Source: Actinomadura luteofluorescens (GTDB lineage Bacteria > Actinomycetota > Actinomycetes > Streptosporangiales > Streptosporangiaceae). Taken from it: a stretch of DNA of 64,000 bases. Position 1 is the stretch's first letter. Each line of letters starts with the position of its first letter. The translations under genes and the position numbers were made by a program. This document shows positions 1 to 8,424 of the stretch, in pieces. Under the pieces are notes generated by a model, which was not told the origin of the DNA, did no database searches, and worked only from the letters and a program-made list of their open reading frames with translations. The stretch spans positions 9,486,001 to 9,550,000 of the forward strand of contig NZ_JACCBA010000001.1 in assembly GCF_013409365.1 (NCBI RefSeq), written 5' to 3'.

Positions 1-1
1 G

Positions 2-400
2 CGCTTCGGCGCGGGCGCGGCGGTCACCACCGGAATCGGCGTCATGGCGGCCACGCTGGCCGGGCTGGCGATCCTGCACACCGAGGTCTGGCACCTCGTC
101 GCGGGCAAGGCGCTGATCGCCCTGGCCAGCGGCGTCTGCGTCACGGCGATGGTCGTCCGGACGGCCACCTCCGTCGAGCACGGCGACACCGGAACCGCCA
201 CCAGCCTGGTCCTGGTGACGCGGGTGATCGGCTTCGCCGCGGGCGCCCAGGTCAGCGGCGCCCTTCTCACCTCAGGCACCCCGTCCGGGTCGGACGTCCC
301 GGCCGAATCGGCCTTCGTCACCGGTTTCGTCATCGCCGGCGCCGTCACAGCACTGTCCCTGCTCGCCGTCCGCACCATGAGCAAAGGAGCCAACAAATGA
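2..400 (+). CDS. MFS drug-efflux transporter, C-terminal part (cut by window start)
   Basis: The frame is open from base 2, so the gene begins upstream of the window. The 132 visible residues form about four hydrophobic helices joined by short loops (one around GVMAATLAGLAIL, one around ALIALASGVCVTAMVV), followed by a short charged tail ending MSKGANK. This matches the last third of a DHA2-type major facilitator exporter, which would move drugs or metabolites outward using the proton gradient. The stop overlaps the ATG of the FAD monooxygenase (ATGA at 397-400), so the two are translationally coupled. An exporter coupled to a flavin monooxygenase suggests resistance or modification of an aromatic compound. 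The family is fairly clear; the substrate is unknown. Confidence 0.75.
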   Translation, partial: RFGAGAAVTTGIGVMAATLAGLAILHTEVWHLVAGKALIALASGVCVTAMVVRTATSVEHGDTGTATSLVLVTRVIGFAAGAQVSGALLTSGTPSGSDVPAESAFVTGFVIAGAVTALSLLAVRTMSKGANK

Positions 401-1608
401 CCCGAATGACGGCCGCTCGTACCGCGCCGAAGCGCGAGGTCCTGATATCGGGGGCCGGAATCACAGGCCTCGCCCTCGCTTTCTGGCTGAACCGTCACGG
501 ACTCGCCGTCACGGTGGTGGAGAAGGCGGGCACGCTTCGCAGCGGTGGTTATCCCATCGACGTGCGCGGCAGTGCACTTGAGGTCGTTCGACGGATGGGA
601 ATCCTGCAGCGGCTGCGGGACGCGCACGTCGACTTGCGGCGGCTGACCTTCCTCGACGGGGACGGCGGAGAGGTGGCCTCGGTCGACCCCCACGCCGTCA
701 CCGGCGGCGTCGCGGACCGGGACCTGGAGGTGCGGCGCGGCGATCTGACTGACGTTCTGTACGCGGCGGTCAGTGACGACGTGGAGATCCTGTTCGACGA
801 TTCCATCGCCACCCTCGACCAGTCTGGCCACGGAGTGGACGTCACCCTCCACGGGGGCGGCGCGCGTACATTCGACATGGTGTTCGGTGCGGACGGCACG
901 CACTCCCGTACCCGGGAAATGCTGTTCGGCCCCGAAGAACGGTTCCACCGATACCTCGGCTACTGCTTCGCCGTGTTCACCATGCCCAACACCTTCGGAC
1001 TTTCCCACGAGACCGTCATGTGGAATACGCCAGGCAGGGCCGCGGCACTCTACGCCGTTGGCGACGACGACGAAGTGCACGCGTTCCTGAACTTCGCTCG
1101 GCAAAGGCCACCGTCCGACGCGTGGAGGAACCCGGAAGCCCAACGGGAGATGGTCGCCGCCGTCTTCGCCGACGCGGGATGGGAGGTCCCGAGCATGCTG
1201 GACGCCCTGCGCGACACGTCCGACCTGTTCTTCGACGGAGTCGGCCAGATCCGGATGCCCCGCTGGTCCAGCGGCAGGGTCGCGCTGGTGGGAGACGCCG
1301 CGTACGCACCCTCGTTCCTCACGGGGCAGGGCACCAGCCTCGCGCTCGTCGGCGCGTACATGCTCGCCGGTTCCCTGGCCGGTCGGGACCACACCGCGGG
1401 CTTCGCCACCTACGAACGCGACACCCGTGAGTTCGTGACCCTGAACCAGGACCTGGTCGGCGAGGGCGGTGCCGCCCTGTTCCCGACCACCGCCCAAGCC
1501 CTGGAACAGCGAAACGAAAGGCTGCGCAAGCTCGGAGCCACGCCCGCCACGGGCGGACGAGCAGCCCACTCGGCCCTCACTCTGCCCGAGTTCACGCCCT
1601 CAACATGA
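397..1608 (+). CDS. FAD-dependent monooxygenase (group A aromatic hydroxylase, TetX-like)
   Basis: A 403-residue cytosolic flavoprotein predicted to hydroxylate an aromatic substrate with NAD(P)H and O2. The N-terminus has the Rossmann FAD motif GAGITGLALAFWL (about residues 19-31) followed by the acidic end of beta-2 (VVEKAG). GADGTHSRTR (about 164-173) is the DG motif and RVALVGDAAYAPS (about 294-306) is the GD motif that binds the FAD ribityl chain, so all three family signatures are intact. Length is normal for the family (380-410). It overlaps the MFS gene by 4 bp and is probably co-transcribed with it. The best guess is drug or metabolite inactivation, but substrate cannot be read from sequence. 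Confidence 0.85.
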   Translation: MTRMTAARTAPKREVLISGAGITGLALAFWLNRHGLAVTVVEKAGTLRSGGYPIDVRGSALEVVRRMGILQRLRDAHVDLRRLTFLDGDGGEVASVDPHAVTGGVADRDLEVRRGDLTDVLYAAVSDDVEILFDDSIATLDQSGHGVDVTLHGGGARTFDMVFGADGTHSRTREMLFGPEERFHRYLGYCFAVFTMPNTFGLSHETVMWNTPGRAAALYAVGDDDEVHAFLNFARQRPPSDAWRNPEAQREMVAAVFADAGWEVPSMLDALRDTSDLFFDGVGQIRMPRWSSGRVALVGDAAYAPSFLTGQGTSLALVGAYMLAGSLAGRDHTAGFATYERDTREFVTLNQDLVGEGGAALFPTTAQALEQRNERLRKLGATPATGGRAAHSALTLPEFTPST

Positions 1609-2366
1609 GCGCGAGCCCCTGCGGCAAACGCGGCGGCGTCGCCGAGGGCTGGCTGCTGGCGGAGCGTCCCGCAGTGTGTGCGGGACGCTCCACCACCGGG
1701 CATCTCGCCGGCGGCGAGCGCGCCTCCGCTGATGCACCGCCTGGCGCGCGGGCCCGCCTAGGACTACGAGCACGCCCAGGACTTCGCGGCCGCCGCCATG
1801 GGCGGCGCGGGCCCGGAGGGCGCGCTGCACGGGCCCATGAGCCTGCTGGTCAGCGCCCGGCTCGGGCAAGCGGGTCGCGCGGGGTGCCGGGCATCGGACT
1901 GAGGACGGCCGCGCGAGCAGCGCGCAGCGGTCGGCGCGCCGCAGCGGGCTGTCGCTGCTTGCGCCGACTGCTAGCCAGGCCGCAGCCGGAACCGGGATGT
2001 GGTTGCGCCCGTAGGGCCGCCCAGCCGGGCACGGATCGGCCGCGCGCGCCGCGATGGCCCGGTCCGTGACCATCCAGACCAGCAGATCAACCCCGCCCGC
2101 CGAACAGTCCCAGTCGACGCAGGCGATCCCATCGCTGGTCCCGGAACGCTCCTTGCGACCGCGACGCGGGGAGGCCTACGGCGACCGCCCGCTCACCCGC
2201 TACGCGGCGGAGCTGATCGTCCCGCGGGCGCAGCGCCTGGAGAACGCCCTGCTCAAGTGCGCGGATGGCGCGGCCGGTCGCGATCAGGACAGAGCAGGTC
2301 GGCACACACTACGGACTCGGCGGGGACGGATCTGCCCGCCGAGGGCGGTGGCGGCGGGTAGGCGGG
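1609..2366 (+). other. 758-bp stretch with no secure gene; possibly decayed coding DNA
   Basis: No frame here gives a protein I recognise. One plus-strand frame around 1727-1880 reads like real protein (LMHRLARGPA, stop, DYEHAQDFAAAAMGG), and another around 2160-2260 reads YGDRPLTRYAAELIVPRAQR. Both are interrupted by stops or lose their protein-like composition. This looks like eroded coding sequence on the left flank of the integrase module, but the parent genes are unidentified. Confidence 0.35.
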
Positions 2367-3776
2367 TCATGGCCCACCGGAGCCCTCCCGAAGTCCGGAA
2401 CCGGAGGCATGCGCGGCAACGGCCAGCATGGCGCGGGCGAGGTCACGGGCCTCCTCGAAGCTCAGCCGCTCGTCCACGCCCGCCAGGTGCAGCAACCCCT
2501 CGGCGGCGGTCACGGTGACGCCGCCGGCGCGTAGGCCCGTAACGCCCTCGACATCGCCGACCGGGGGGAGATGCAGTGCCGCCCGCAGCCGATCGGCGTC
2601 GGCGGCCAGGCGGTCGGCGCGCTCGCTCGCCCGGTCGGCTCGCGTGGCGGCCTCCTCGGCACGCGTGATCGCCCGGTCGGCGCGCTGCTCTGCCTGGTCA
2701 GTGCGGGCTTGGGACTCCTGGGCGCGTGTGGACGCCTGGCTGGCCTGGGTGTGCGCGGCGTCGCGCGCGGTTTCGGCCTCGGCGAGGCGGCGGCGGGCGT
2801 CGGCCAGCGCGGTCTCGGTGTGCTGCAGGGTCTCGGCGGAGGTCGTGGCGCGCTGCTCGGCTCCCTCGGCGTGCTGTTTGTAAGCGTCGCGCTCGTCGCT
2901 GGCGGTTTGCAGCTCCGCCGTTAGCCGGGCGGCCTGCTCCTCGACGGCCCGCAGCCGCTCGGCGGCGTCCCGGAGTGCCCGTTCGGCGTCGGCTTGGGCG
3001 TGCCGGGCCTGCTCGGCTACGCGGGCGGCAGCCGTGGCCTGCTCCTCGGCGCGGCCGCGGGCCCGGTCGTGTTCGGCGACCCGCCGGTCGGCCAGCCGCT
3101 GGGTCTCGGCGGCCCGCGCGTCGGCGTCGTCGGCGCGGGCCACCGCGAGCTGAGTGCGCTGCTCGGCTGCGGCCACCTCACGTTTGGCCTGTGCCTCGGT
3201 CTCGGCGACGCGTCGGTCGGCGTCCTGGACGGCCTCGCGGATGCGGCGGCGGGCGTCGGCCTCCACGTCGGCGTTGCGTTCGGTGAGCCCGTCGATCTGG
3301 GCTTCCAGCGCCTCCCGCCCGTCGAGTTCGTACAACAGCTGTTGGTGGCGGGCGGCGTGCTCGGTCAGCAGTCGGGCGACCTCGGTGAGGGTGGGCGCAG
3401 CCTGGGCCGCGACCTGATCGTGCGAGCGCAGCACCGCGGCTACACCGCTCCGGTTCTTGCTGCGGCGGGTGTTGTTGTGCGCCATGCGGCACTTCTTCTC
3501 GGGGCCGGGACAGTACTCCAGCCGGCGGCCTCCGCGACGCAGCGGAGCAGGCAGCGGATCGCCACAGTGCGCGCACCTGCCGTAGGGGGCGTCCGGGTCC
3601 GCGCCGCCCGCCCCGCTCTCCGCGCCGGTGGCGCCCGCGCCTCCGGCGGCCTTCCCGACCGCGGCGGAGTCCTCGGCGCCTGGTGTGGGTGCGGTGCCCT
3701 CGGCGGGAGGGACGCCGGCCGCATCGGAGTCGCCGGTCGCCGTCCCGTCCCAGTGCTCAGAGTGCTGGTCGACCAT
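2367..3776 (-). CDS. Long coiled-coil protein with N-terminal zinc-finger-like Cys cluster
   Basis: A 469-residue protein I cannot assign to a named family. Residues 1-85 are low-complexity (Ala, Gly, Pro, acidic). Residues about 86-115 hold a Cys cluster (CAHCGDPL then YCPGPEKKC, ending in His) that could bind zinc. From about 150 to 395 the chain is almost unbroken Ala/Glu/Arg heptad coiled coil with frequent RAEEQA-like blocks. A short globular tail follows. The design (small DNA-binding-like head plus very long coiled coil) recalls plasmid KfrA-type or chromosome-organising proteins. It faces a tyrosine integrase across a 218-bp gap full of inverted repeats, which suggests a plasmid or integrative-element origin. 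Function is inferred only from architecture. Confidence 0.7.
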   Translation of the reverse strand: MVDQHSEHWDGTATGDSDAAGVPPAEGTAPTPGAEDSAAVGKAAGGAGATGAESGAGGADPDAPYGRCAHCGDPLPAPLRRGGRRLEYCPGPEKKCRMAHNNTRRSKNRSGVAAVLRSHDQVAAQAAPTLTEVARLLTEHAARHQQLLYELDGREALEAQIDGLTERNADVEADARRRIREAVQDADRRVAETEAQAKREVAAAEQRTQLAVARADDADARAAETQRLADRRVAEHDRARGRAEEQATAAARVAEQARHAQADAERALRDAAERLRAVEEQAARLTAELQTASDERDAYKQHAEGAEQRATTSAETLQHTETALADARRRLAEAETARDAAHTQASQASTRAQESQARTDQAEQRADRAITRAEEAATRADRASERADRLAADADRLRAALHLPPVGDVEGVTGLRAGGVTVTAAEGLLHLAGVDERLSFEEARDLARAMLAVAAHASGSGLREGSGGP

Positions 3777-3810
3777 GGCCCGACCTTAGCACGTATACGC
3801 ATCACGCAAT

Positions 3811-3830
3811 CGTTTCCTGAAACGTTTCCT
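3811..3830. promoter_or_regulatory. Overlapping inverted repeats in the coiled-coil/integrase divergent region
   Basis: CGTTTC-CT-GAAACG (3811-3824) overlaps the perfect palindrome GAAACGTTTC (3819-3828), and the octamer CGTTTCCT is repeated at 3811 and 3823. It lies 35 bp upstream of the coiled-coil start, in an AT-richer patch. It looks like a repressor site controlling the coiled-coil gene, possibly autoregulation, since KfrA-like proteins bind operators of this kind; that is inference. Confidence 0.5.
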
Positions 3831-3841
3831 TTGATTAGATT

Positions 3842-3875
3842 GCAGGGGCGCTTAACTGGCGTTAAGCGCTCCTGC
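3842..3875. repeat. 34-bp inverted repeat between coiled-coil gene and integrase
   Basis: GCAGG-G-GCGCTTAAC, loop TGGC, GTTAAGCGC-T-CCTGC. Fourteen pairs are exact and the single mismatch would be a G-U pair in RNA, so the element can form a 15-bp hairpin. It may be an operator, an attachment or recombination core for the adjacent tyrosine recombinase, or the end of a leader RNA. Its position 120 bp upstream of the integrase start fits all three. Confidence 0.6.
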
Positions 3876-3994
3876 TAGAGTGATCAACACGCGGGGCTTC
3901 GTCCCGCCGACCGCGCCGCCAGCTCAAGGGAAAGCCCCGCCGATGCCTCCGAGTCCGCTCGCCGCCGTGACTAGAACGCTCACCGGGGTCCGCA

Positions 3995-5221
3995 ATGACT
4001 GACGCCGGACTGGTCGCAGCGGGCCGGTCGGTGCCGGCGGCCGCAGTGCCGCCGCTGCTGCACGATGCGCTCACCACGCTGGACGCCGACCTGGGGGAGC
4101 GGTGCGTGGGGTGGGCCGATCTCACCGAACCGTCCGGCCGCGCCCGCAAGCAGCGGGTCTACCGGCGGCGGCTAGAGCTGCTGGCCGAGGCGCTGGAACC
4201 CGCCACCCTGCCGGTGGTGGTCGGGTGGCTGTCGTCCGCCAGGCGAACGTCGGTGGCCACCCGGCGCGGCTACTGCGACGATCTGCTGACGGTCTGGGCG
4301 CCACTGGCCCGCGAACTCGGCCACGACCGCTTCTTCGTCGGCTGCCTGAGCACCGCCCACCTGCAGATGTGGCGAGCCCGGGTCACCGGCCGCGCCGCCC
4401 GTCCTCTCACGGCGCGCAGCATCGCCCGCTACGTCAAGACGCTGTCCAGCCTGCACGCCTACGCCGCCGGCGTGCTGGACCCGCCGCCGCCCAACCCGGT
4501 CAGCGAGGACGTCCGCCCGGTCATCGACGAGGAGGACCCCTCCACCGCGACCCCGATCCTGGAGGAGGACGAGGTCGCCGCGGTGTTCGCCGCCGCCCGG
4601 TCGGCCGCGTCGCCTGGGCCGCGTCCCGGCCCGGACCGTGCGCAGTTGCGGGACCTTGCGCTGGTCACGCTGCTGTACGTGGTGGCGGGCCGGGTCAGTG
4701 AGATCTGCGCGGCCGACATCGAGGACCTGCGGACCTCCGGCGACCGCAGCTTCCTGCGGGTGCGGCGCAAGGGTCACCAGGTCCGCGACCTGGAGATCCC
4801 GCCGACGCTGGCCGGGCTGCTGCGCGCCTACCTGGGCGACCGCACCACGGGCCCGCTCCTGCTCGACGACGCCGGCCGGAGGCTGGACCGGCACGACGCC
4901 GACCGCATCAGCACCCGGCTGGGTCGCGCCGCAGGCGTGCTGGGCGGCGACCACCTCACCCCGCACGTGTGGCGCGCCTCCCGGATCACTCACCTGCTCG
5001 ACGCGCTGGAGCAGGCCGGCGGCGAGGAACGCGTGATGGCCGGCCTGCACCACGTGATGATCTACGCGAATCACAAAGATCCCAAGACCACCCTGCGGTA
5101 CTGGATTCGCCGTTCCAAGGCCAGGAAGAACGCCGAACTCTCCCGAACAGGCGAGGAGCTCTTGGTCGACCTGGTGCCCAACTGGCTTCACTCCGACCTT
5201 CCGGAGCAGAACATCCACTGA
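3995..5221 (+). CDS. Tyrosine recombinase / site-specific integrase
   Basis: A 408-residue phage-integrase-family enzyme that cuts and rejoins DNA through a 3'-phosphotyrosine. The N-terminal about 170 residues form the SAM-like core-binding domain (RRTSVATRRGYCDDL, then RSIARYVKTLSSLHAYA). The catalytic domain shows Arg in VVAGRVSEI, Lys in RRKGHQVRDLEIP, the HxxR box as HVWRASRITHL, the second His in ANHKDPKTT and the nucleophile Tyr in TLRYWIRR. All catalytic residues are present, so it is probably active. It is divergent from the coiled-coil gene and flanked on the right by decayed genes, as expected at the edge of an integrated element. No attachment-site duplication was recognised by eye. 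Confidence 0.9.
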   Translation: MTDAGLVAAGRSVPAAAVPPLLHDALTTLDADLGERCVGWADLTEPSGRARKQRVYRRRLELLAEALEPATLPVVVGWLSSARRTSVATRRGYCDDLLTVWAPLARELGHDRFFVGCLSTAHLQMWRARVTGRAARPLTARSIARYVKTLSSLHAYAAGVLDPPPPNPVSEDVRPVIDEEDPSTATPILEEDEVAAVFAAARSAASPGPRPGPDRAQLRDLALVTLLYVVAGRVSEICAADIEDLRTSGDRSFLRVRRKGHQVRDLEIPPTLAGLLRAYLGDRTTGPLLLDDAGRRLDRHDADRISTRLGRAAGVLGGDHLTPHVWRASRITHLLDALEQAGGEERVMAGLHHVMIYANHKDPKTTLRYWIRRSKARKNAELSRTGEELLVDLVPNWLHSDLPEQNIH

Positions 5222-5886
5222 TCAGCCGACCCACGAAGCCCCTCACCTGGCTCGCTCTACCTTTCCTTCCTCGCCGACCGCCGACACACGTGGCGCGATC
5301 AACGCCATCCAATTGGCGCACGGCAGCTAACCCGGACGGCTCCGCAGCGCGTCACCGTCGCCCGCGCCCGAAAGCCCCGGGCACAGGCGGATCAGTGATC
5401 GGCACCCTGGATAGGTGCATCGCCGCTGGTCAGCAAGCCCGGACAAAGCAACAGCCACGTCCCGCTTGTCGAGATCTATCTATGGAGCGCCGAATAAGGG
5501 GGCGTCAAGAAACGCGTCATGAGCCCTAAACGAGCGGATGCAGGGGTCTTGGCTGCTGTGACGCGGGTGGCGTACACCTGGCGGCGGCCTTGCGTTCGGC
5601 AGGCCCGGTGTCTCGGGCGGCGAGGGCGGTGCTGTGGTGCAGCGCGGCGCGGTGGAGGGTCAACGGGGCGGTGAGGCGTACCGGGTGGCCTTGGCCGCGG
5701 CGGATGGTCCGGCCAGCGGCGAGTGCCTCGCGGACGGAGTCGTCACCGGAGGTGTTCAGGCAGTTCGCAAGCGCGGGCGCTGTCCAGGCTCCGGCGGATG
5801 GTCTTGGGGGCGACGTGGTGCAGTTCCTGGAGGCTCTCCAGAGACTTCTCCAGCTCCGTTCCCTGCCTCCGAAGAGTAAGCTCCCC
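5222..5886. other. 665-bp region without a supported gene
   Basis: No intact reading frame is convincing. On the minus strand, pieces in two frames read like protein (TELEKSLESLQELHHVAPKTIRRSL around 5770-5850, and SVREALAAGRTIRRGQGHP around 5680-5740). They would join if a frameshift near 5745 were repaired, so an eroded minus-strand gene of unknown family may lie here. The segment just downstream of the integrase (5222-5520) shows nothing. Confidence 0.3.
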
Positions 5887-6581
5887 GTGGTGATCAACAA
5901 GGAGGCTTGCCGGCTCGGACGCGAAGCCGCGCGGCGCCTTGCCCGGCGAGGCAGCATCGAGATCGCACCTGGCCTCACCGAGGCCGAGTTCGAGAAAATC
6001 GAGCAGACCTATGGGTTCGAGTTCGCTGACGATCACCGAGCGTTCCTGGCAGAGGGGCTTCCGCTCAGCGGGCCTTCATGGCCACGGCGAAGTGGGAGGA
6101 CGCCCTGGCCGAACTGGCGCAACGGCGTTCCTGCGGAACTGCGGAACTGCGCAAGCATCTCGAGTGGCCGGTTGAGGGGGCCCTCTTCGACGTTGAGAGA
6201 AACGGACTCTGGTGTTCGGCCTGGGGGCTGCGGCCGCCCGACCCTGCGGCAGCGATCGACCTTGCCCGATCCCACCTGGAGCAGGCCCCGAAGCTCGTGC
6301 CTGTCAGGGGACACCGCTATCTCCCTGCTGGTCGCGGTGCTTTTGGGCATCCCGTCTTGTCTATCGTTCAGACCGACATCGTCTTCTACGGGACCGATAT
6401 CGCCGACTACATCACCAACGAGTTCGACGGCGGGCACATCAGCGCTGCTGGTAGGACGGCTTCGCGGATCGTCGAAAGCTGGTGGAGCACTACGACACGA
6501 CCGCTTGATCGAACCGCGCATCTCCCGCCGACCGTTCTTGCGCAGCCATGGCAGCGAACACGCCGCCTTTTTGAGGTCTGA
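5887..6581 (+). pseudogene. SMI1/KNR4 (SUKH)-like gene split by an 8-bp tandem duplication
   Basis: The first part, from a GTG at 5887, reads REAARRLARRGSIEIAPG and then GLTEAEFEKIEQTYGFEF, ending TPWPNWRNGVPAELR. The continuation HLEWPVEGALFDVE, GHRYLPAGRG, and TDIVFYGTDIADYI lies in a different frame from about 6141. Together they make a roughly 200-residue SMI1/KNR4-like protein of the type common in actinomycetes, a fold used by many toxin-immunity proteins and by uncharacterised housekeeping relatives. The break is a tandem copy of CTGCGGAA at 6131-6146; removing 8 bp restores one continuous frame. The last about 30 codons no longer resemble the family end, so the 3' end may also be damaged. 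Confidence 0.75.
6131..6150 (+). repeat. 8-bp tandem duplication (2.5 copies of CTGCGGAA)
   Basis: CTGCGGAA occurs at 6131-6138 and 6139-6146 and is followed by CTGC. GCG-GAA-CTG is read in frame at 6133 and again, shifted by 8 bases, at 6141, which is exactly where the SMI1/KNR4 similarity switches frame. Confidence 0.85.
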
Positions 6582-6936
6582 GCGGGCGACGGCCGTCGCC
6601 GACTCAGTTAGCGCGCGTCGCTCACTTGGCCTGCCGGCGCCTTCACTGTGCCGCTGGTCGGCGTGATCGGCCTGTTGAACCAGGTCAAGATCGGGCGCGA
6701 CATACGCGTTATGGCCGACGACGTCATCCGCACCTGCTCTGGAACCAGGGCCTTATGACTCGGTCCGGGTGACGGCGAGGCCGAATTGCGGGGCTACTGG
6801 GACAAGTTGGCCAGCGTCGCGACCATTCTCCAGGCCCTGGGGCCGTCGCGGTGGGCTGCGCCAACGGATCACCGACCGCTTGGGCGTGACTTGGGTGCTT
6901 GACATCGCCGTGCGGCATTCCGCGGCCTTACACGCT
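6582..6936. other. 355-bp region with no supported gene
   Basis: Reading both strands gives only short frames with no recognisable family. A fragment around 6664-6760 (VIGLLNQVKIGRDIRVMADD) has protein-like composition and may be the end of an eroded gene. Nothing else is seen before the terminator of the Rid gene. Confidence 0.3.
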
Positions 6937-6977
6937 GAACGCGGCGGGTGTGGTGAGAGTCTTCGCCCGCCGCGTTC
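6937..6977 (-). terminator. Rho-independent-type hairpin after the Rid gene
   Basis: GAACGCGGCGGG (6937-6948) pairs perfectly with CCCGCCGCGTTC (6966-6977), loop 17 nt. It lies 34 bp beyond the minus-strand stop of the Rid gene. No U tract is visible, as is usual in high-GC actinobacteria. Confidence 0.7.
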
Positions 6978-7010
6978 GTGTGGTTCGTGGACCGTGCCGC
7001 GCCGTGGTGG

Positions 7011-7418
7011 TCAGTCCAGGACTGCGGTGGCCTCGACCTCGACGAGAACGTCCGGCTCGAACAGTGCCTCGACACCGATGAGCGACGCCGGCGGCATCGG
7101 CGAGCCGAGGCCGGTCTCGTCGGCGACGGATTCGACGCCGGCCATGAATTCCGCGATCTTCTCCGGGCTCCACTGGGTCACGTAGAACGTCAGCCGCACC
7201 ACGTCGTCGAAGGTCGCACCGGCCCCGGCGAGTCCAGTGGCCGTGTTCCGCAGGGCCTGCGCGACCTGCCCGGCCAGGTCGGACGGGACCGGCGAGCCGT
7301 CGGGCCGGTGGGCGACTTGACCTGCGACGTGGACATGCCGGGTCCCGGCGGCCACGGCCACGTGGTGATACGGGGCGGGCTGAAGCATCCCTGCGGGGGT
7401 GAAGCGCTGAACGGTCAT
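7011..7418 (-). CDS. Rid-family (YjgF/YER057c/UK114) protein, non-canonical active site
   Basis: A 135-residue cytosolic protein of the Rid superfamily, whose trimers hydrolyse reactive enamine/imine intermediates. HVHVAGQVAHRPDG, QVAQALRNTATGLAGAGA and FEPDVLVEVEATAV match the chorismate-mutase-like core. In RidA the conserved PARS segment carries the catalytic Arg (Arg105 in E. coli numbering); here the aligned segment is PPAS, so the Arg is replaced by Ala. It therefore belongs with the Rid4-7 type groups or has another activity. It is divergent from an HxlR regulator with a candidate operator between them, a pairing often seen with redox-responsive HxlR proteins. Confidence 0.85.
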   Translation of the reverse strand: MTVQRFTPAGMLQPAPYHHVAVAAGTRHVHVAGQVAHRPDGSPVPSDLAGQVAQALRNTATGLAGAGATFDDVVRLTFYVTQWSPEKIAEFMAGVESVADETGLGSPMPPASLIGVEALFEPDVLVEVEATAVLD

Positions 7419-7439
7419 GACGAATGTCCCCTCTTTTAG

Positions 7440-7454
7440 GTATCGTCAAGATAC
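7440..7454. promoter_or_regulatory. Candidate HxlR operator (GTATC-N5-GATAC)
   Basis: The inverted repeat GTATC-GTCAA-GATAC sits in the 76-bp divergent gap, 22 bp upstream of the Rid start and 40 bp upstream of the HxlR start. Its position suits simultaneous control of both genes; the assignment to this regulator is inferred. Confidence 0.55.
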
Positions 7455-7494
7455 TTAGGCGCGAGAAGACACTTCAACGAGACCAGGTTTCACC

Positions 7495-7860
7495 ATGGAT
7501 ACCCCCGCCGAGCTGCGGATCAGTACCGCGCACCGAGAGCTCCTCGACCAGGTGCTCGACAAGTGGTCGCTCAGCATCCTGAACGAGCTCTGCGAACGGC
7601 CCTGCCGCTTCAACGAACTCCGGCGCGCCATCCCCGAGGTCACGCAGAAGTCGCTCACCGGGACGCTCCGCCGGCTCGAACGCAATGGCGTCGTCGAACG
7701 CAAGGTGACCTCGACTCGCCCGGTCGCCGTGACGTACTCCATCACGCCGCTGGGCAAGACCCTCCGCGGCCCGGTCGACGTGTTGTTGGACTGGGCGGAC
7801 CAGCACCTGCCGGCCATCGAGGCCGCACGGGACGCATTCGACGGCGCGGGCGACGCTTAA
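7495..7860 (+). CDS. HxlR-family winged-helix transcriptional regulator
   Basis: A 121-residue dimeric DNA-binding protein. The HxlR signature is clear: DKWSLSILNELCERPCRFNELRRAIPEVTQKSLTGTLRRLERNGVVER is the winged helix (about residues 22-70), followed by the wing VTSTRPVAVTYSITPLGKTL and a C-terminal dimer helix. Two Cys residues (about 34 and 38) could serve as a thiol sensor as in other HxlR proteins, but that is inference. It is transcribed away from the Rid gene and probably represses it and itself. Confidence 0.88.
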   Translation: MDTPAELRISTAHRELLDQVLDKWSLSILNELCERPCRFNELRRAIPEVTQKSLTGTLRRLERNGVVERKVTSTRPVAVTYSITPLGKTLRGPVDVLLDWADQHLPAIEAARDAFDGAGDA

Positions 7861-7861
7861 C

Positions 7862-7972
7862 CGCTACGACCCCGGCGACCACATGGTCAGCGAAGCCAAC
7901 CCCTCGCCGAAGCTCACGTACCTGAATACGCTGCTCCACCAAGCCGAGCGCTCCGGAAAGTGGAAGGCGTGA
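7862..7972 (+). pseudogene. C-terminal remnant of an unidentified protein
   Basis: A 36-codon open stretch reading YDPGDHMVSEANPSPK, then LTYLNTLLHQAERSGKWKA and a TGA at 7970-7972. It has well-formed amphipathic composition but no start codon or upstream body. It looks like the tail of a gene whose 5' part was lost when the HxlR segment arrived. Family unknown. Confidence 0.35.
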
Positions 7973-8424
7973 GATTACACGCTGGCGGGGCCACGCACCC
8001 GTACGCAGGAGTGACAGATGTGCCAGGTGTGCGAGACCCTGCAACAACCTAGGGTGAGGCCAGGGCGCCCGCGAGCCCACGCGGCCCGTCAGCCTGCGCG
8101 CCACCGCATGAGCTCGGCGCGGTTCCGCGGATCTGCCGTGGCGAGCCTGGCGCACAGTCGGCGGGCGGACTGTTGCCCCCCAGCGGACGTCCGCCAGAAC
8201 AGCGTCACCAAGCCTTATCCGCGGGGGTCCCTTTGCGGACCGGGATCGCACGGTCGAGACCAACCCCCTGTAGCGCCCGTCGATGAGCGCGCTGTCCACG
8301 CACACCGACACAGGATTCGTACAGCCGCAACGCGACTGGAGTTGTGGCTCCGCGGGATCCCTGGAGTTCCAGGCCAACGAGCTGCGCTGGCTCCACACGA
8401 TGACCCCTGCCCTCGAACGCGCCC
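7973..8424. other. 452-bp region with no supported gene
   Basis: Several frames stay open but none has recognisable motifs, a ribosome-binding site or a plausible composition. I see nothing definable before the IS5 remnant. Confidence 0.3.
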
